DNA of 64,000 nucleotides from Quercus robur (lineage: Eukaryota > Streptophyta > Magnoliopsida > Fagales > Fagaceae), in assembly GCF_932294415.1 (NCBI RefSeq), contig NC_065536.1:7128474-7192473 (forward strand), given 5' to 3'. Positions 46,420 to 60,900 of this stretch are shown here, piece by piece. The position numbers and the translations under genes were made by a program. The notes beneath the pieces were generated by a model. The model was given only the letters and a program-made list of their open reading frames with translations, was not told the DNA's origin and made no database searches. Each line of letters begins with the position of its first letter. The stretch's first letter is position 1.

Positions 46420-46485
46420 ACCCAGCCCATTAGGGTCGGGCCAAATCGAGTATCCGTGGGTCAGGCAGAAATTACCATCCGTACT
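46420..46485. mobile_element. Solo right-end fragment related to the 45251-46175 element
   Basis: CATTAGGGTCGGGCC, GAGTATCCGTGGGTC and GCAGAAATTACCATCC repeat, with changes, the right terminus at about 46120-46173. No matching left end was found here, so it is a truncated relative. Confidence 0.6.
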
Positions 46486-46578
46486 TGAAAGTTCCAATCT
46501 CTTTATCTTTTAAAACCAAAACATAGACACACAAATTCTTATATTTATATAACTGTCTAATTGATTTTTCACAACTTA

Positions 46579-46692
46579 GGGCCTATTTGGATTGAGAGGA
46601 GAGTGAAGGAGAATAAAGTAAAGTTGGCTGAAAATAGACTAATTTTGAGCTAGTTTTACTTTACTCTACTCCTTATCAATCCAAATGGACCA
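46579..46692. mobile_element. Tourist-like MITE with TTA target-site duplication
   Basis: The ends GGGCCTATTTGGATTGA and TCAATCCAAATGGACCA form imperfect inverted repeats. The flanks are TTA (46576-46578 and 46693-46695), the 3-bp duplication typical of PIF/Harbinger-derived Tourist elements. The 114-bp length and foldback interior (AAGTAAAG / CTTTACTT) fit. Confidence 0.7.
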
Positions 46693-47279
46693 TTAGAGGC
46701 TATAGTTTTCCCTCCCTTTCATGTATAGTTTCATCCGCCTGTGTTATTAGTCTATTATCAAAGTACTTTTATAAAGTTTAAATTTACCTGATTTTTACAA
46801 CAAAAAAGAGGAAGAAGAAATTACATTTCAAAACTAATGATGGAATTTGCACAAATATTAATTCCATAAACATCAAATCAATCTCATATCCACAACAACT
46901 TAATCTATTTAATTATAAATCACGCTATGTTGGCAACGCAGGGATTGGATGCCAATCTTTAAGTCTTTTATTTTACCCTCTGGCCTTTTTTTAATTTTTT
47001 TTTGATACCAATCTCATATTTTTATTGGATCATAATATTATTTCTAATATAAGAAATTATAATAAAAGTGAATGAGGCAATATATAGCGCAGTGTAAATA
47101 CAACCTGTCAAATTAAAACAAAAAGAAAAAACACACATCAATATATAGTAAAATAATCAGGTTCATTATTGTTACAAATTAAGTAAAAAAAAATTGCTAT
47201 TTTTTTTGTGTGAGATAGAAAGGAAAGGGTATTTTTTGGCTAACCCTAGACCTATCGCGTCCCTAACTCCGTCAATACC

Positions 47280-47843
47280 CACTACATGACAAAAAAAAAC
47301 TATTTTGCAACAAAGAGATATTATAATAGCAATAAACATAAATATGTGTGAATATTACTTTTTGTTGCAATAGAGACTTAAAAATACTAATATATTGCAT
47401 CAATATTTTATTTGTTACAATAACTTGCAATAGACTAATCCCCTCCCACATTTTATTTTCACCAATTTTTCATTACCCACTATTACAAAAATAACCATTT
47501 CCCTTCTATCTCACACACTTTGCCTCTCTCTCTTTCCTATTCTCTCAATCCACCGTTTTATTTTACAAATTAAAAAATTTGAGAGTGTGGAGCCTAATGA
47601 CATTGCAATAAATTATAACAACAATATTTTTGTTGCAATAAAGTATTTTTAATAATAATAAAAATATTTTATTGCAATAAAATGCTATTGCAACGAAACT
47701 TTTGTCATGATAGCCTATTACCACAAAGTTTATTGCAATAATGTGTAACGAAATATTTTCGTTACAATAAGTTTTTATTGCAAAAATTTTGACTTTATTG
47801 CAACAAAACAATTTGTTGCAATAGAGTTTTTTTTCTTGTAGTG
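47280..47843. mobile_element. CACTA-like non-autonomous element, copy 2
   Basis: Ends CACTACATGACAAAAA and, reverse-complemented, CACTACAAGAAAAAAAACTC, with the 3-bp direct repeat ACC on both sides (47277-47279 and 47844-47846). The interior resembles 18219-18807 and is rich in TTGCAATAAA motifs. The homology to copy 1 extends beyond the termini to about 47247 on the left and about 47918 on the right, so both copies sit in the same host sequence. Confidence 0.75.
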
Positions 47844-47918
47844 ACCATTTGTGCCCTCTGATCTTTCCCAAAAGAAGGAGATCATAATCTTGAATCCTGA
47901 TCATATGGTTTGCCCTTG

Positions 47919-48049
47919 TCTTCATTGCTGTAGTGTGCTTTCTCTGCTATTGGGTGACACACAAAATGAGGAGCAATTGGGCTAGACAAGTCGTCAACCC
48001 ACTCCCACCACCAGAGGATGACATAACTGAGGAGGCGTTTGGGCTTTGA
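47919..48049 (+). pseudogene. Possible 3' coding remnant of an unknown membrane protein
   Basis: A short open frame reads VFIAVVCFLCYWVTHKMR, then SNWARQVVNPLPPPEDDITE, and stops after EEAFGL at about 48049. One hydrophobic segment is followed by a Pro/Asp-rich tail, which looks like a real C-terminus. No ATG or upstream exon is visible; the sequence immediately upstream is shared with the CACTA flank. The identity is unknown and it may be chance. Confidence 0.25.
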
Positions 48050-49774
48050 GCTCAGTAGTGAGTCTTTTTAGTCTTCCTAGCCTACTTTTATTATGTTGTC
48101 GTCTCTCTTGTATTTCTTTCCACATCTTTATATATATATATTCTGTTTTGTGGTATTTTTTCTTTGATAATGCAAGATTAGAGGTAATGATTATCTGGGT
48201 CTCTTCCATTTTGTTGGTTTTGTGTGCTTTTAGTTAGGGTTTTATATGTTAATTTGAGAGAACCATTGCGTTACAAAAAGGGTGAGAATCTTTTGTTGTT
48301 GGGTATTGAATATAAACACGGTCTAGTAAGAGTATATTTTATGTACAATTCACAAGTGTGTAAGAAAATTTTTAGTGGAAACAAAACAAACATAAAATAC
48401 CTTTAGTCATAATTATTTAAGTGTTTAGAAAAAAAAGAAGACTCACTATATGATAGTGTATTTATAAAATGTGTCTTTTAGTCTATGACCTTTACCTCAC
48501 ATAATTCTTTTTGATGGAGACAGATTATATATCTATATTATACATAAGATGATTCCTCTCTTTCAACTGGATTTTTACGTAGTTCAAAAATTCCCTAATT
48601 AATGAAGGGTAATTTCATTTAGAAATAGGATCATAAATGTCAAATAAAAAATTTCACTTTGAATTTAAAAAGAGAATTCCTAAAATTTAAGATTTTTTTT
48701 CCTTCAAGTTCAAAAAAAAAAAAAAAAAAATTTTACAGTTACTGCTTATCTCTAAAGTTTATCCTTTTTATTTGTTTGAAAAAAAAAATATTTCTAAATT
48801 ATAATATATGCAAATTATTAACTTTTGCCCAAAAAAATAGAAGATTTGTTCCATAACCCTATTTCTATCAAGAAATTTAAAACTTTTAACTTCAAGATGT
48901 TTGTTAACCAAATGGGTTATATTGATTGAGAGTTACGTATAAATTGTTATTCGCCATAACATTATTCACAAATAAAATTCTTAAAACATGAGTTTTCATT
49001 TATCAATTAAATGTGGGCCGCATAAATTTTTCTTAAAATCTTACAAAGTGACTCATCTTATTTTAGAGAATTGTAGTACAATGAATAATTTCACTGTGCC
49101 TTGACCTTTTGAGCCTAAAGGAGCACAATAGCGACATTTTCCATCAAGTATTATCTTGCAACCTTTTTTGCTTAAAGGTGACATCTTACGTAAAGTATTA
49201 ATCTTGCAAGCTCATCTCTTTAGATTGCCACAAATGCCTCTCTCTCTCTCTCTCTCTCTCATGTAGACTAGTTCCATTTTTTTTTTTCCCCTTTTTTAAC
49301 TATTAGCATTACCACCACCTTATCATAGATGACCAATTTTTTTTTTTTTTTTTGGTCCTAAGTGCCATTTACTATTTAGGCAACAAAGATGTGGCATGAA
49401 GAGGACGGTCATTTGTAGCATTGTCATCTAACATCCAACATAGGTATATCGTTGTGATCGTGTCATCTAGAGAAGCCGTATACTCAAAAGAGCATGTGAT
49501 GTCAATAGTCAAAGCATTTTGTTTTGTCCTGGTCATCTTGAGTATCTGAAAACAGTGTGAATAGGCATTGTTTTGGTCCATGTTGTCTAGAAGAAGAAAT
49601 CAACGACATGTCATTTTCTTTACATTCTCTAGATGGCATAGAAAATGGCATTTGGTTTAGGAAAAAATAAAGGCTCATAGCGTAATCACTTTTAACACAT
49701 TTCTAATAAAAAATTCTCCCATATTAATTGATTAGAGGGTGAAATTGGGAATTCCAGACCCACTAAATGCAAGT
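48050..49774. other. AT-rich intergenic sequence
   Basis: No gene is supported. It has poly-A and poly-T runs (48711-48730, 49337-49354) and a (CT)n run (49240-49260). Confidence 0.5.
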
Positions 49775-50135
49775 TTTTTTTTTTTTTTTTTTTTTTTGAG
49801 AAGGAAAACTTTTATTGAAAGGAACTAAAGAGCGGCCAAATCGGTCTGAACAAAAGGTAAAGTGCGAGATGAAACATCCTCCATCCACACAGTACAACTT
49901 GGTGTTGTCACTTGTCAATGCTAGCCTAGCTAAACTGTGAGCAACTTTGTTACCATCTCTCCTTATGTGAGAGTATGACAATTCTGAAAAAGAACCAGAA
50001 AATAACGACACGTCGTTTATCAAATGGCCATAGGGAGCTAAACCATTATCCTTACATTTTAGGGCCTTCACAACCAACACCAAGTCACCCTCAACAGTAG
50101 CTCTATGGAGTCCCAATTCACTACCAAATTCCACT
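49775..50135 (-). mobile_element. 5'-truncated LINE, RNase H 3' end only
   Basis: On the minus strand the frame reads FGSELGLHRATVEGDLVLVV and later SHIRRDGNKVAHSLARLAL, the second half of the RNase H domain found at LINE ORF2 C-termini (compare [20 protein letters not shown] in the STP-intron LINE). A long T run at 49775-49797 on the + strand is the poly-A tail of the insertion. Severe 5' truncation is normal for LINE integration. No clear target-site duplication was found. Confidence 0.8.
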
Positions 50136-50755
50136 TACCAATTAAAAAACAAAGGTCTTCAACTATGGGAGAAACGGCATATCATGTGAATAAACTAATG
50201 ATGGAAAAAATTTCAATTTTTTTTTTTTTTTTAACAATTGCTAATGTGGTGTGTTTTGATTGATACATTATAAAATAATGTCACTGATGAACCTATATGA
50301 AAATAATATTATTTCAATCACAAATTAAATTTTCTTGTACCTCTAGTATTGTTCTGTGTGAAAAAATATATAGATAAGCCTTGAAAAAGGCTTATCAGCT
50401 AATTGCTTGCGACTAGTCCTCTACAACAGAAGAAATAACATTTTCATTGTCAATATTAGAACATGCCATCTAATGATCTCTATTCCATTAAAAACCTTTT
50501 GACCATATTTATCAGTGAGGAAAGGAAGAATAAATACATTACAACTGTTCCGAGGAACAGGATATTACTACAAGATACAATTCATTTTATGAGTTGACTA
50601 CAACAAATTACGTATACAAGAATGTATTTCTAACCATTAACATTTTTTGTCCAAGCTTATCTTTGACAAGGAACAAATGGTGGAATAAAAACCTAAAAAT
50701 CTATACTGATAAAATACAGATGGGATTAACATCACTATGTAAAATACATGGGATC

Positions 50756-53700
50756 TCATCTTTCTGTCTGATCGGGTGTGTGGTTGCTTGCGATAGATGA
50801 TGATGCTGTCCTGCCATTTGGTATCCCATTATCCATTGGTGGACTTGAACCCCACTTCCTCTCTGATTCTGTTGGCTCTATAACCTTTACAGATCCATCA
50901 GTCAACCCAACAGCAAATTGGTTGGGATCCAGTGGATTTGCCGCAACAACAAGAGGGTGCACAGATTGGCTTCTACATTAGAGTACAACACAGATTCTAA
51001 GACTCATATAATGATACCAAAAGCATGAAAATTAGTATGAATAACCACTCAATGCATTTCAAGCTTATTGTGAGTTACAAAAAATATATATACTGACCAA
51101 TATATGAAGCAACAGTGCTAGCTCAGAAGAGCAAGGATGTATAAGGGCAAACAAAAGGCAGGAAGTTTATTTGCACAAGAGTGTAATATGCTATGAAAAA
51201 ATTTTTATCGCGCTTCAATACCAATGATCAAATTTCAGAAAATTAGACAGAAATGACTGTGTTTGGTGTACAAACCACGATGCCCTAACTTACCCATTTA
51301 AAGCTGCCTGGGACAAGTATGCTGATGGGGCAATACGACATCTTAGTCTCAGACTATCAGCATCAAACACCCCAATATTGCCATCGGAAAAGGTAGCATA
51401 AACTAGTTGACTATTGCAAGAGTATGCTGCATAAGAAATGGGTGCAGACAGTGCATCTTGTGGGACCCACTGCAACAGAAGAATGCATAAGCACATGCAC
51501 CAAGCGTGTTCCAAGAAATCATTTACAAGCATTTGACAAACTTCCTACCTGCCGTATACGGTCCATCTTTGAGGCATCATATATAGCTAACTGTGTCTCA
51601 TGGACTACCAGCAAGCGCGTTTGGTCAGAGTGGAACTGTACTCGAGTGTCGCCGACAGTTGCCTTTCCAGCAGGTATTTGGATTGTAAATGACTTCCTCT
51701 TCTCCCATGTGTCAATGCTCCACACACAAAGCTGCACAAAATAGTTGACATATATTAAAACTAGAACCTAGCCATCATCCTAAAATGTTTATCAATTTTT
51801 AGATTAAATAATTTAACAAATGTGCTCCAGCAAGCTTGTACAATGTCCTCCCAACTGGGCAACATATTTAAGATAAAGCAACAAACTGACAAGTTATTTG
51901 ACAATTATTATTGTACTGTAATAGTATTAAACATAGCAAAAGAACCACGTATGCCACTTACTTGAGCATCAGCCCCTGAAGAAACTAGGATATTAAGATT
52001 CGTTGAAAAAGCTAAACCAGTTATCCGCTTCTGGTGTCCCTTCAGTTTTGATTTTACCTAAAAACAACATATAATTCACACCAGTTTATATTAAGAGAGC
52101 AGAAGAAATCACTTTTTTTTGTTGAAGGGGGGGGGGGGGGGGGGGATTGGTATGATTAACCTATGTAGTAAGTAATTACCTCATCAACTCTAACGTTATA
52201 TATGTGTATAGTTGAATCCTCCATTCCAATAGCTATGATGTTATTATCTTGAGGATGAAATGCTAGGAAGGTAGAAGCAGGGGGTGCTGCCATGAATGTT
52301 GTCATTACCTACAAATTAGAGCAATTGATGGCAATCCATTAATAATCCCAATTTTGATTAAGTTTGCAAGACACGTATGGAATGACTTACCTTGAATGTC
52401 ATCATATTAAATAATGAAACCTTTCCACCACAGGCTGACATCACATATGAGTCATTTTTTGATAGTGCTATACATGGTACTGATTCTTCAAGGTTGACAC
52501 CTGAGACATCATTAGCCATAAGAAGACCACTGTTTGGTTGCCAGTGCTGAGGAACAACATTGGCAGTGGCCTTTAAACACACACAGACTTCAGAAATCTC
52601 CTCCAAGAAAGAAAAATCTCAAGCAGACACACACAAAATATAAAGGAAGAAAAACTAAGTGAACATGCTTTAAACTAGCAATTACCTTTCCGCTTGGATT
52701 TTGTTCGTTCCGTGTCCATTTCCACAGCTTCTGAACACCATTTGACCCAAGTGCCAAAACCCCAATGCCAGAATTTGTATATAGAAGTCGAACAACCTAA
52801 GTATAAACATAGGACAGAATGCATCATCAAGTATATAAACTTTATAATAAAAAGTCAAATATAGTAAACTTGCAGAGAGTTGAGAGGTCACATTATAACC
52901 AACCTGTGTATTAATTCTTTTGAACTTTTAGTAAAATTTATAATACTTATTGAAAATAAGGTATTAACACAAACCTTGCTCGAAGAATCTGTGCCTTCTG
53001 GCAAGGTAACTAATCGGCACTGGACAGCATCCACAATTTCAGACAACTGCCAAGGTTTGGTTCTATCAGTTACATCCTCCATGGTTCTTGGCTTTTCCAT
53101 GCTTCTTCCATTTGGATCAACTCCATTCTTCAAAGATATAAAAGTAAAAAAAAAAAAAAAATCAACACTTCGCCAGAATGTATTTGCCAAAATGCAGTAG
53201 CTCATTTACAAAGAAAGTTTGGGGGGAAGGGTGTGGAAAGAAAAATAATAGAAAATGGTTTTCCCAAGAAGAAAAAGTAATATCATAAGCAGGGGAAAAA
53301 AATTAAAACAGCTAGTGCCACATCCTTGAACCAGTCACTAGGCATGTTTCATGTGGAGCATGTTCACCACACACGAAAAGTATAAGTTTAAAAAGGCAGG
53401 CCCATAAAAGGGAACCATGTCAAGAAATTAATACATGAGGAGAAGGAAGTTGACTGCTTTATTTATTTCCTTGACATGTTTTAGTTAAAACCCAGAACTA
53501 GGGAAATCAGAGGATTTAAATAGCGCATGTGCCTCTTCATATATGTTAAATGCAAGCTAACCAACATGCATAATTACTGCTACAACCAACATATAAACTT
53601 CAACAAAAATTTCACATTCCAAGTAAGAATGATCAAGCTGCATACAATAATTGGAGAAGGCCTGACAGGAGAGCTCCTTTCCACTTTGCAATTGACTGGA

Positions 53701-54927
53701 TTGACATTTGTTATGGCAGGAGAGCCAGATACCTAATGAATAGACACAAAAAGGAGATCCCAATAGATATTTATTTAATATTTTTAAAAGCATGCAAGCA
53801 AAACTAAAAGATATGATTTAAACCTTGGCTGCAGCCGATTCAATGGGCGATCTCAATGCTTCAAAAGATGGGGGTTCAATGGGTCTTAAAGATCTGAGAC
53901 CAGCAGCATTTGCAAGTATCTTGAATCCATTGTCTGCTGTTGTAACAGCGAGAAGATTCCCTTCCTTGTTAAATCTCAAGCGAGGAAGGCTCTGAAACAA
54001 TTGATAAAATGATGTAAGAGCCCAATTTAAAAGCAGAGATATCTCAGAGAAGATCTACAAAATAATCCATGTAATACTGACCGGGAGCCCACCATCGGCC
54101 TCCGTGCTAGCGAGAATATTGTTATTGTCCATATCCCAAAACTTTATTTGGCTATCCTCACCAGCAGCCAAGAAGTGATTCTGAGTTGTGTCAAACTGCA
54201 CAACACCTGCTGATTTCTTTCTAAACCCAATATAACTCCTCTTTATTGCTCCTTCACTTTCATTCCATTCAACTAGAAAAGAATCCCCATCTTTACTTGT
54301 CCCACAAGAGAACAACCTGAAAAAAAGATAAAACCAGAAGAGGTAAGAGATACATCTAAATGGAATAGAGAGAACATAAATTGCATATTTACCCCACTTT
54401 AATTTTTTTATTATCATAGATTCAACTAATCTTACCTACTTCCATCAGCACTGTAAAGCATTGTAGTACACCAGTGTCCAGGAGCATCATAATCAACTCT
54501 AGAACCCATATTGTCGTATAGCCAGGCCTTTATTTTTCCATCACAAGCTGTTGAAAATATGAACTGCAAATTCACAAGTGCAATTGTTAATGCCAATGAA
54601 GCAAGTTCTTCACTAGGAAAAAGAATTTGAAATATACGATAAATGCTTCACACTCAGGATTCATGTATGGAAGGCATGGGAGTTCGCACTAATAGAATAG
54701 GCATTAATGGAAAGGTAAAGCAGCAGTAATGATGACAAAGGCAGAGTAATAATGGTGGTCCAGTGAATTTCAACATATGGTGAAGCTTGTGACTGAAAGT
54801 TGGTAGCACAATGGTTACTAAGATGGTGAGGCTGTAACTGAGGTGCAACTATACTGTAATAGCAATGGGAAGCCAATGCTAATGATGTAAAAGCACTTCT
54901 TTTTTTTATTTGGGTTTTGTTGTTTTT

Positions 54928-54958
<31 letters not shown>

Positions 54959-57900
54959 TGTTATAACTATAAGAATTAAATGCAACGCCTACCCCACCTT
55001 CATGCATGCATTTAACCATTGTGCTCTGGCTACAGCAGGTAGTCAAGTTGACTACAGTTATAAGGTGGTAGTTGTGTGGAGCTACTTGTGTGATGGTGGT
55101 GCAAATGCAATTGAAGTGTTTGGTAGCAGTGGAGGCAGTTATGTCTTGAAGGTTGTTGGCCGCAAGAAAGAGCCATGATCATGGTGGAATTGTCATTAAT
55201 ATCAAAGGGATTATTGAACAGCCAGTTAATGTATAATTTAAATTTAAGTAGCAGTTAATCAGATATGATATGGTAGGAACTAAGGGCTAGATGATGGCAA
55301 TTACCAGGTGAATGTCATCACACTATTCAAGTTTTACCATGACCATTACAAGTTAATCAAAGTGTAAATTCTGAGATTGAAATAAATATATACTTAGTCA
55401 ACCTTAAAAACACTGCTTAAGCTTGGTTGTATGAGTAATATATGTATGTTATATAATGTACAAGGATTTTGGACTAAATCGGCTTTAGAGCCTTCTTATA
55501 TGATTCAAATATTGATGACCGCTCTAAGATTATATTTTGACAACCCATAAAGCTATCTCCTTTCACTATACCTGAATATTCTCCTTGTGATGAGGACAGA
55601 TGGAATATACTGGCGCCTCATGACCTTCAAAGACAAATAGTCTTCGCCCTGCCGAATCCCACACCTGTTTCAACTCTTCCATTTAGATAATGTGGAGTTT
55701 TTTTCATCAATTGTAGCATATAATAAAAAATGGTTCTCACCTTTATCAGCTTGTCATCTCCACAGGACACAAGACATAGTTGTTTATTTGGATGGGCAAA
55801 GGCCAAGTCATTCACAGCTCCAATATGGGCATCAATCTGCCATGACAAAGGAACACAAGTCAAGCTACACATACAAATTTTTCCAAGAAAAAAAAAGCAG
55901 AAACATCACTTCACCTCTAAATTTTGGCGAAGATCATTTGATCCATGATAGGCATACAGGTGAATCAAATGCTTGGTAAATGCAACCCCTGCAGCAAGAA
56001 AACTAATAAGATACACAAACTGACATGTTAAAATTTTTAGTCAACCACTTTGTTCACATACCCACAAAATTTCCATCTGGACTCCACGTAACTCGGCTGA
56101 CAGATATCTGTGTATCTTTGGTAACAGAAGCCTGAATAGAAACCCAATTGTCAGACTCCAAAATGAATGTAGGTTCATATTCTCGAGCACCATGGTACTA
56201 ATTATTACTTCTTCTGTCCCAATTTGTTTGTCCTATTTCAAAAATCCAACTTTTTAAAGGAATATCATTTATCGTCTTGTTTACTGTATAAAAATGTAAA
56301 AGTTTTCAAAATTACCCTTAAATAAATTTATCAAAAATGGTTTTGGAAATAAAGTAGAGGCATAATAGAAACATTAGTAAATTAGTGGTTTTTAATTTTA
56401 GAAACATGACTATTTTGGGATATCCCAAAATGGAATAGAGGACAAACACATTGGGACGGAGAGAGTATTATTATTGGTCCACCATCAAGATACTAGTTTT
56501 CCAATAAAACCCAATAAAGTTGCCAAAATGTCAGCATTATTTCAAGATACATTTTATTGACTTTTAAATTATATTATTAACTTTACAAAAAAGGGGATTA
56601 AGAAATTAATACTAAGACATTGTATGATACACACTAAAAGGTGAGACTAGACACCTGAAACCCCAATGAACAGGACGCTATTTCCCATATCTTGAATGGC
56701 TTTGAAACCAACCTCTCACGCGAGGCAACTTCCCAGAGGGTAATTTCACCATTACTAGAACCAACTGTTAAACAGAAACTACAAGTCAGACAAAGGAAAA
56801 ACTAAATAAATAAATTAAACAATAATCTATTTGTAACAAAATTAGCAATTAACTGTAAGAAGGGCCAAGATAAAACTATTGTACCAAGTAGCAATGTGTG
56901 ATGAGAAGGATGAAAATCCATGCTTGTGACAGTGTATCCTTGATGCAGTGTTACAACTACTGCTCTAGGCAGGTCCTCCAGTGACCAAGGAGCTTGCTGT
57001 CGAGTGGTCGGATATGTGACCTGAAAATTAAAGTAGCAGAAAGGAATACCAGAATTGATCACTAAATATGGTTTAGTAGCAGAAATACAAGAGGCAAGAA
57101 CTCAAAATCACAAATAGTAAAGAAACGTTGAGAATATTACCTCCTCAACAGATTGAGCAGACCGCAACCGTTTCATTAGTTGTTCATGATCAGTACTCGG
57201 ATAATCCACCATACCTGAAGCTGCTGGAGGTGTTCTTGGACGTTTCAAGATTGGAACTGTTTAAATTAAAAAGTAGATCATGCCATACATACATATCTAC
57301 TTAGAGATAATTAAATAAGTAGAAATCAACTTGAGAACCCATATCAGATTATATCCTTCAGGTTGAAGTGACTATTACTAACACCTGCCGAAGCAGAGCG
57401 AAAAAAATTGGACAAAATTTTCCAGGAGTCTTTATAGAGTCTGGTACCAAAGTTACAAGAATAAAAAAAAAAAAAAAAAGCCCCCTCCAAAATCTATTCA
57501 AAACACCACTAGAAATCAGTAACTATTGACAATGATATTCAACATCTCTTCATTCATACTTCCACCCCCTCCCCTTTTTCTTTTTTCTTTCCAAATAAAA
57601 GAAGAAAAGAAACAGATGAATCAAATAAAAAAATTAGTGTTTTACAATTTTAAGGGCAATTTTGCATCTCAAGAAGAAAGATGTTATAAGCACAATTTGG
57701 TATAAGTTTCATGCTCTTTAAAGTTAAAACCAATCCTTTGTCTTTGAAAGAAAGATGAACCACTTATATGCCCATTTCATCTAATGAAAATTTCTAACCT
57801 TGATTCTGTGGAACAGGTATGGATGATGCAGTAACAACAGAAGCTTGGACAGATGAAGCAGAGGCATTGGCCATCCAACCAGCTAAAGCATTAGCATTGG

Positions 57901-60900
57901 CAGCTGCTGCAGTGGGTGGAAAGGGCTACAGACATTAAAAGGGAAAAAAAAAATTAATTATTCCACAAATAACATTTTATTACTTAGTATTCTTTAAAGG
58001 GAGAAGAGGGGGAGGGGGGGGGGGGGGGGTGAGGAAGGCATAAAATTTTCTCAGTGCATAATATCATACACCATGAGCTCCAAGTGAGGAATAAGCAGCA
58101 GGCTTTGCAACTGCAGTGACTGGGAGATTGACAGGTGTTGGTGCAAGAGGACCATTTGGAGGTGAACAAGTGTGGTCTGTGAATAAAGTTTTAATATCTG
58201 GGTTTGGCCTTGGGTTCTTGCAAAGCTGGTGCTGCCAATTCAAACTACATAGACAACAGTCAGAGATCAGATATCAGACAACCATATATAGGCACAACAA
58301 TCAGAATCATTATGAGCTATATATAAGATAACATGAGAGTGGGGCAAGGGAGCGACAATAATCCTCAATTGCATTGGTATTTTTGTTTACAGCATAATGA
58401 GAGAGAGAGCTGTTTTAGGAAAATATTTTTTCTTGCAAGAAGACATAAATGTATGATTAGTACAAATGTTGAAATAGCAACAGCCACAGTAATTCACTAA
58501 TTCCTTATTCTATAGGAACAAACAAGTAGGGCAGCTTCTTATATAGAAAGGATTTAGAAAAATGCAAAGATGGTATAACAGCACAACAAAAGAGGATAAA
58601 TTCAAAACCTTAACCTGCTTACCCCATACATCATCAGCCATACCTTTGGTTTATTAAAGTCCGAAGTCTTGATGACTTCAGAGTAGGGAAAACAAGCTTC
58701 TCACGAAACAGGGGATTTGCTTCTATGAGTTTTTTAAGCTCAATCAACATTATGCTACGAGCTGTTTTGGTATCACCATACTTGGACAGCTGCTCATTTT
58801 CCCTGGTAAGAAAATAATCACACCTTAATAGATATAGGAAATTCTTGAGACACTTCAACACAAATAACACAAGCAGAACCATAAATTAGAATTCTACCTT
58901 GAAACTTTGTCTCTCTTTTTTTTTTTTTCTTAAGGGGAGATGTATATGGAAAGGAATCTTCAGGGTAAGGCTTAACATTTTTAAGCACATAGACATCCCT
59001 TGATAAATTTAGGGTTGTAACTCAGATAGTAGATCACTTGCTCGCAAATTGTACCGATGTAGTGAATTATACCAGTGTAAGCCAGCAGTAATCAAATTCT
59101 TGCAATCTCACTCTGCCTTGGTGACCAATCAATACATTTCTGTCTTCTTTATCCTAATTTCTATTATTTTATTTACCACCAAATTACCATTATAATTTAA
59201 CAACATCAACAAATATCCAATACATAATACATGCCTGTCATTTTCAGGTGCTGCGGACAATGTGTTATACCCACTGTCTTAGATAGAAATTCATAACAAC
59301 TACACCATATATACACCTAGCGCTTCTTATAACACTCTGGGGTGCTTCATTAGGTTTATGAGCAGAAGTGGGAAAGGTAAAAAAATGAGACTCAAATTTT
59401 GCCTTATATTTTGCTTTAGGTCTTATGAAATAGAGTGACTTAGCCAAGTTGTTAAACCAAACTCAATTAACTAAATCTTTTAATCCTGCCCCCAAAACCC
59501 CCCTTTTTATCCCCTTCTCCATGCTTTGAATTTAGAAAAATAGAAACCCAGTGTTACTTTCTTTGCATACATTTTTTTAATTCATTAAACAGGCCACAGA
59601 AGGAATTAGTTGATCAATATTATACCAGCTAATAAATCCATTTACCATAAAGGTATGAGAAGTTACCTGAAATTGCTAAGAGTTAAAAGCTGAGTGATTT
59701 CTTTGTACAATTCCTCATTGAATGTTGAGAAAACTTTCAAATCATTCACTAATATTTCAACAGCCTTTGCCTTGTCTTGCCTATAATATCATTAAACACA
59801 CAAAGAGGAGGCATAAAATTATTCTTTCTATAAAAAGAAATAATTTCTAAAAAAAAATTATAACAAATATAGATTAAATATACCGATCAAGTGCTTCAAG
59901 ATACTTCTGCTTCCTGATTTCAAAGAATATCTTCATGGAGTATCTATTATCATCGACTTTGGTAAATCCTGATAAATACTTCTCGACTTCTTCCCACTCT
60001 CCAGCCTGAACTTTTTCCTCAAAGTACTTCATGTTGAAGAAAAACCCTGATTCTTTCTCAAGCCTATAAAAACCAAAATTTCTTTTTTCAGTAAACAAAA
60101 ATGGCCATGCAAATTACCAATTCATATGAAATAATTTAATTTACCAAAAAAAAAAGAAAAAAAAAAGAGAGAGACAGAGAGACAGAGAGAGAGACAAATG
60201 GAAAGAAACTTGAGTGCGATGAAGTCCACCACTGACCACTCAGCCCCACCAACAAATTTAAATAGCTTAGTAAAGTTAAGAATTCCTTTTCTTTTCTTCT
60301 TCATATTCAGATTACATGTTCCGGTTTCAATTCCAGAATTTCTCAAAAGCCAAAAACCAGAAATTATTATTATTTTTTAATGGAACCTACATCTTAAATT
60401 TATTTTTGTCGGACTTGAATACAACAAAACCCCCCACTCGGTGACAACCAATGCAGTTATATTCTAAGTTTAACTGAAATTATCACTTTTAAGAACCCAA
60501 AACAACGGAACAAAAATTTATTTTAAAATTTCCCTCCCTTTCTTCCCTTCACTTATGGTCATTTCCAAACAGTCTAATTTCTAATTTCAAAAAACAGAAA
60601 AACAGCTAATCCTACATCAAATTCCACTCTTATCACCTAAAACCAGACCAAAAAATAATCGATAAAAAATTCCACTTAACTGGAATCAATACAACAATTC
60701 AGCCCTATCATGTTCACCAAGTTGAGTACACAACACCCAAAAGTCTCACACACACATACATGCATACAAACTTGAAATTCACAAACTTTCCCTTTTCAGT
60801 TTTCACTACACAAAAACAAAATCCACATCACCTACATACATATAAAGCTGAAATCACAAACGTTTCCTTCTATTTCACCCATTTCCCTCCACAACCAATC

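Noticed and set aside
54936-55178. 80-codon frame starting with a glycine run in TPR2 intron 13
   Set aside because: It begins in the G homopolymer and is intronic; the flanking exons join in frame without it.
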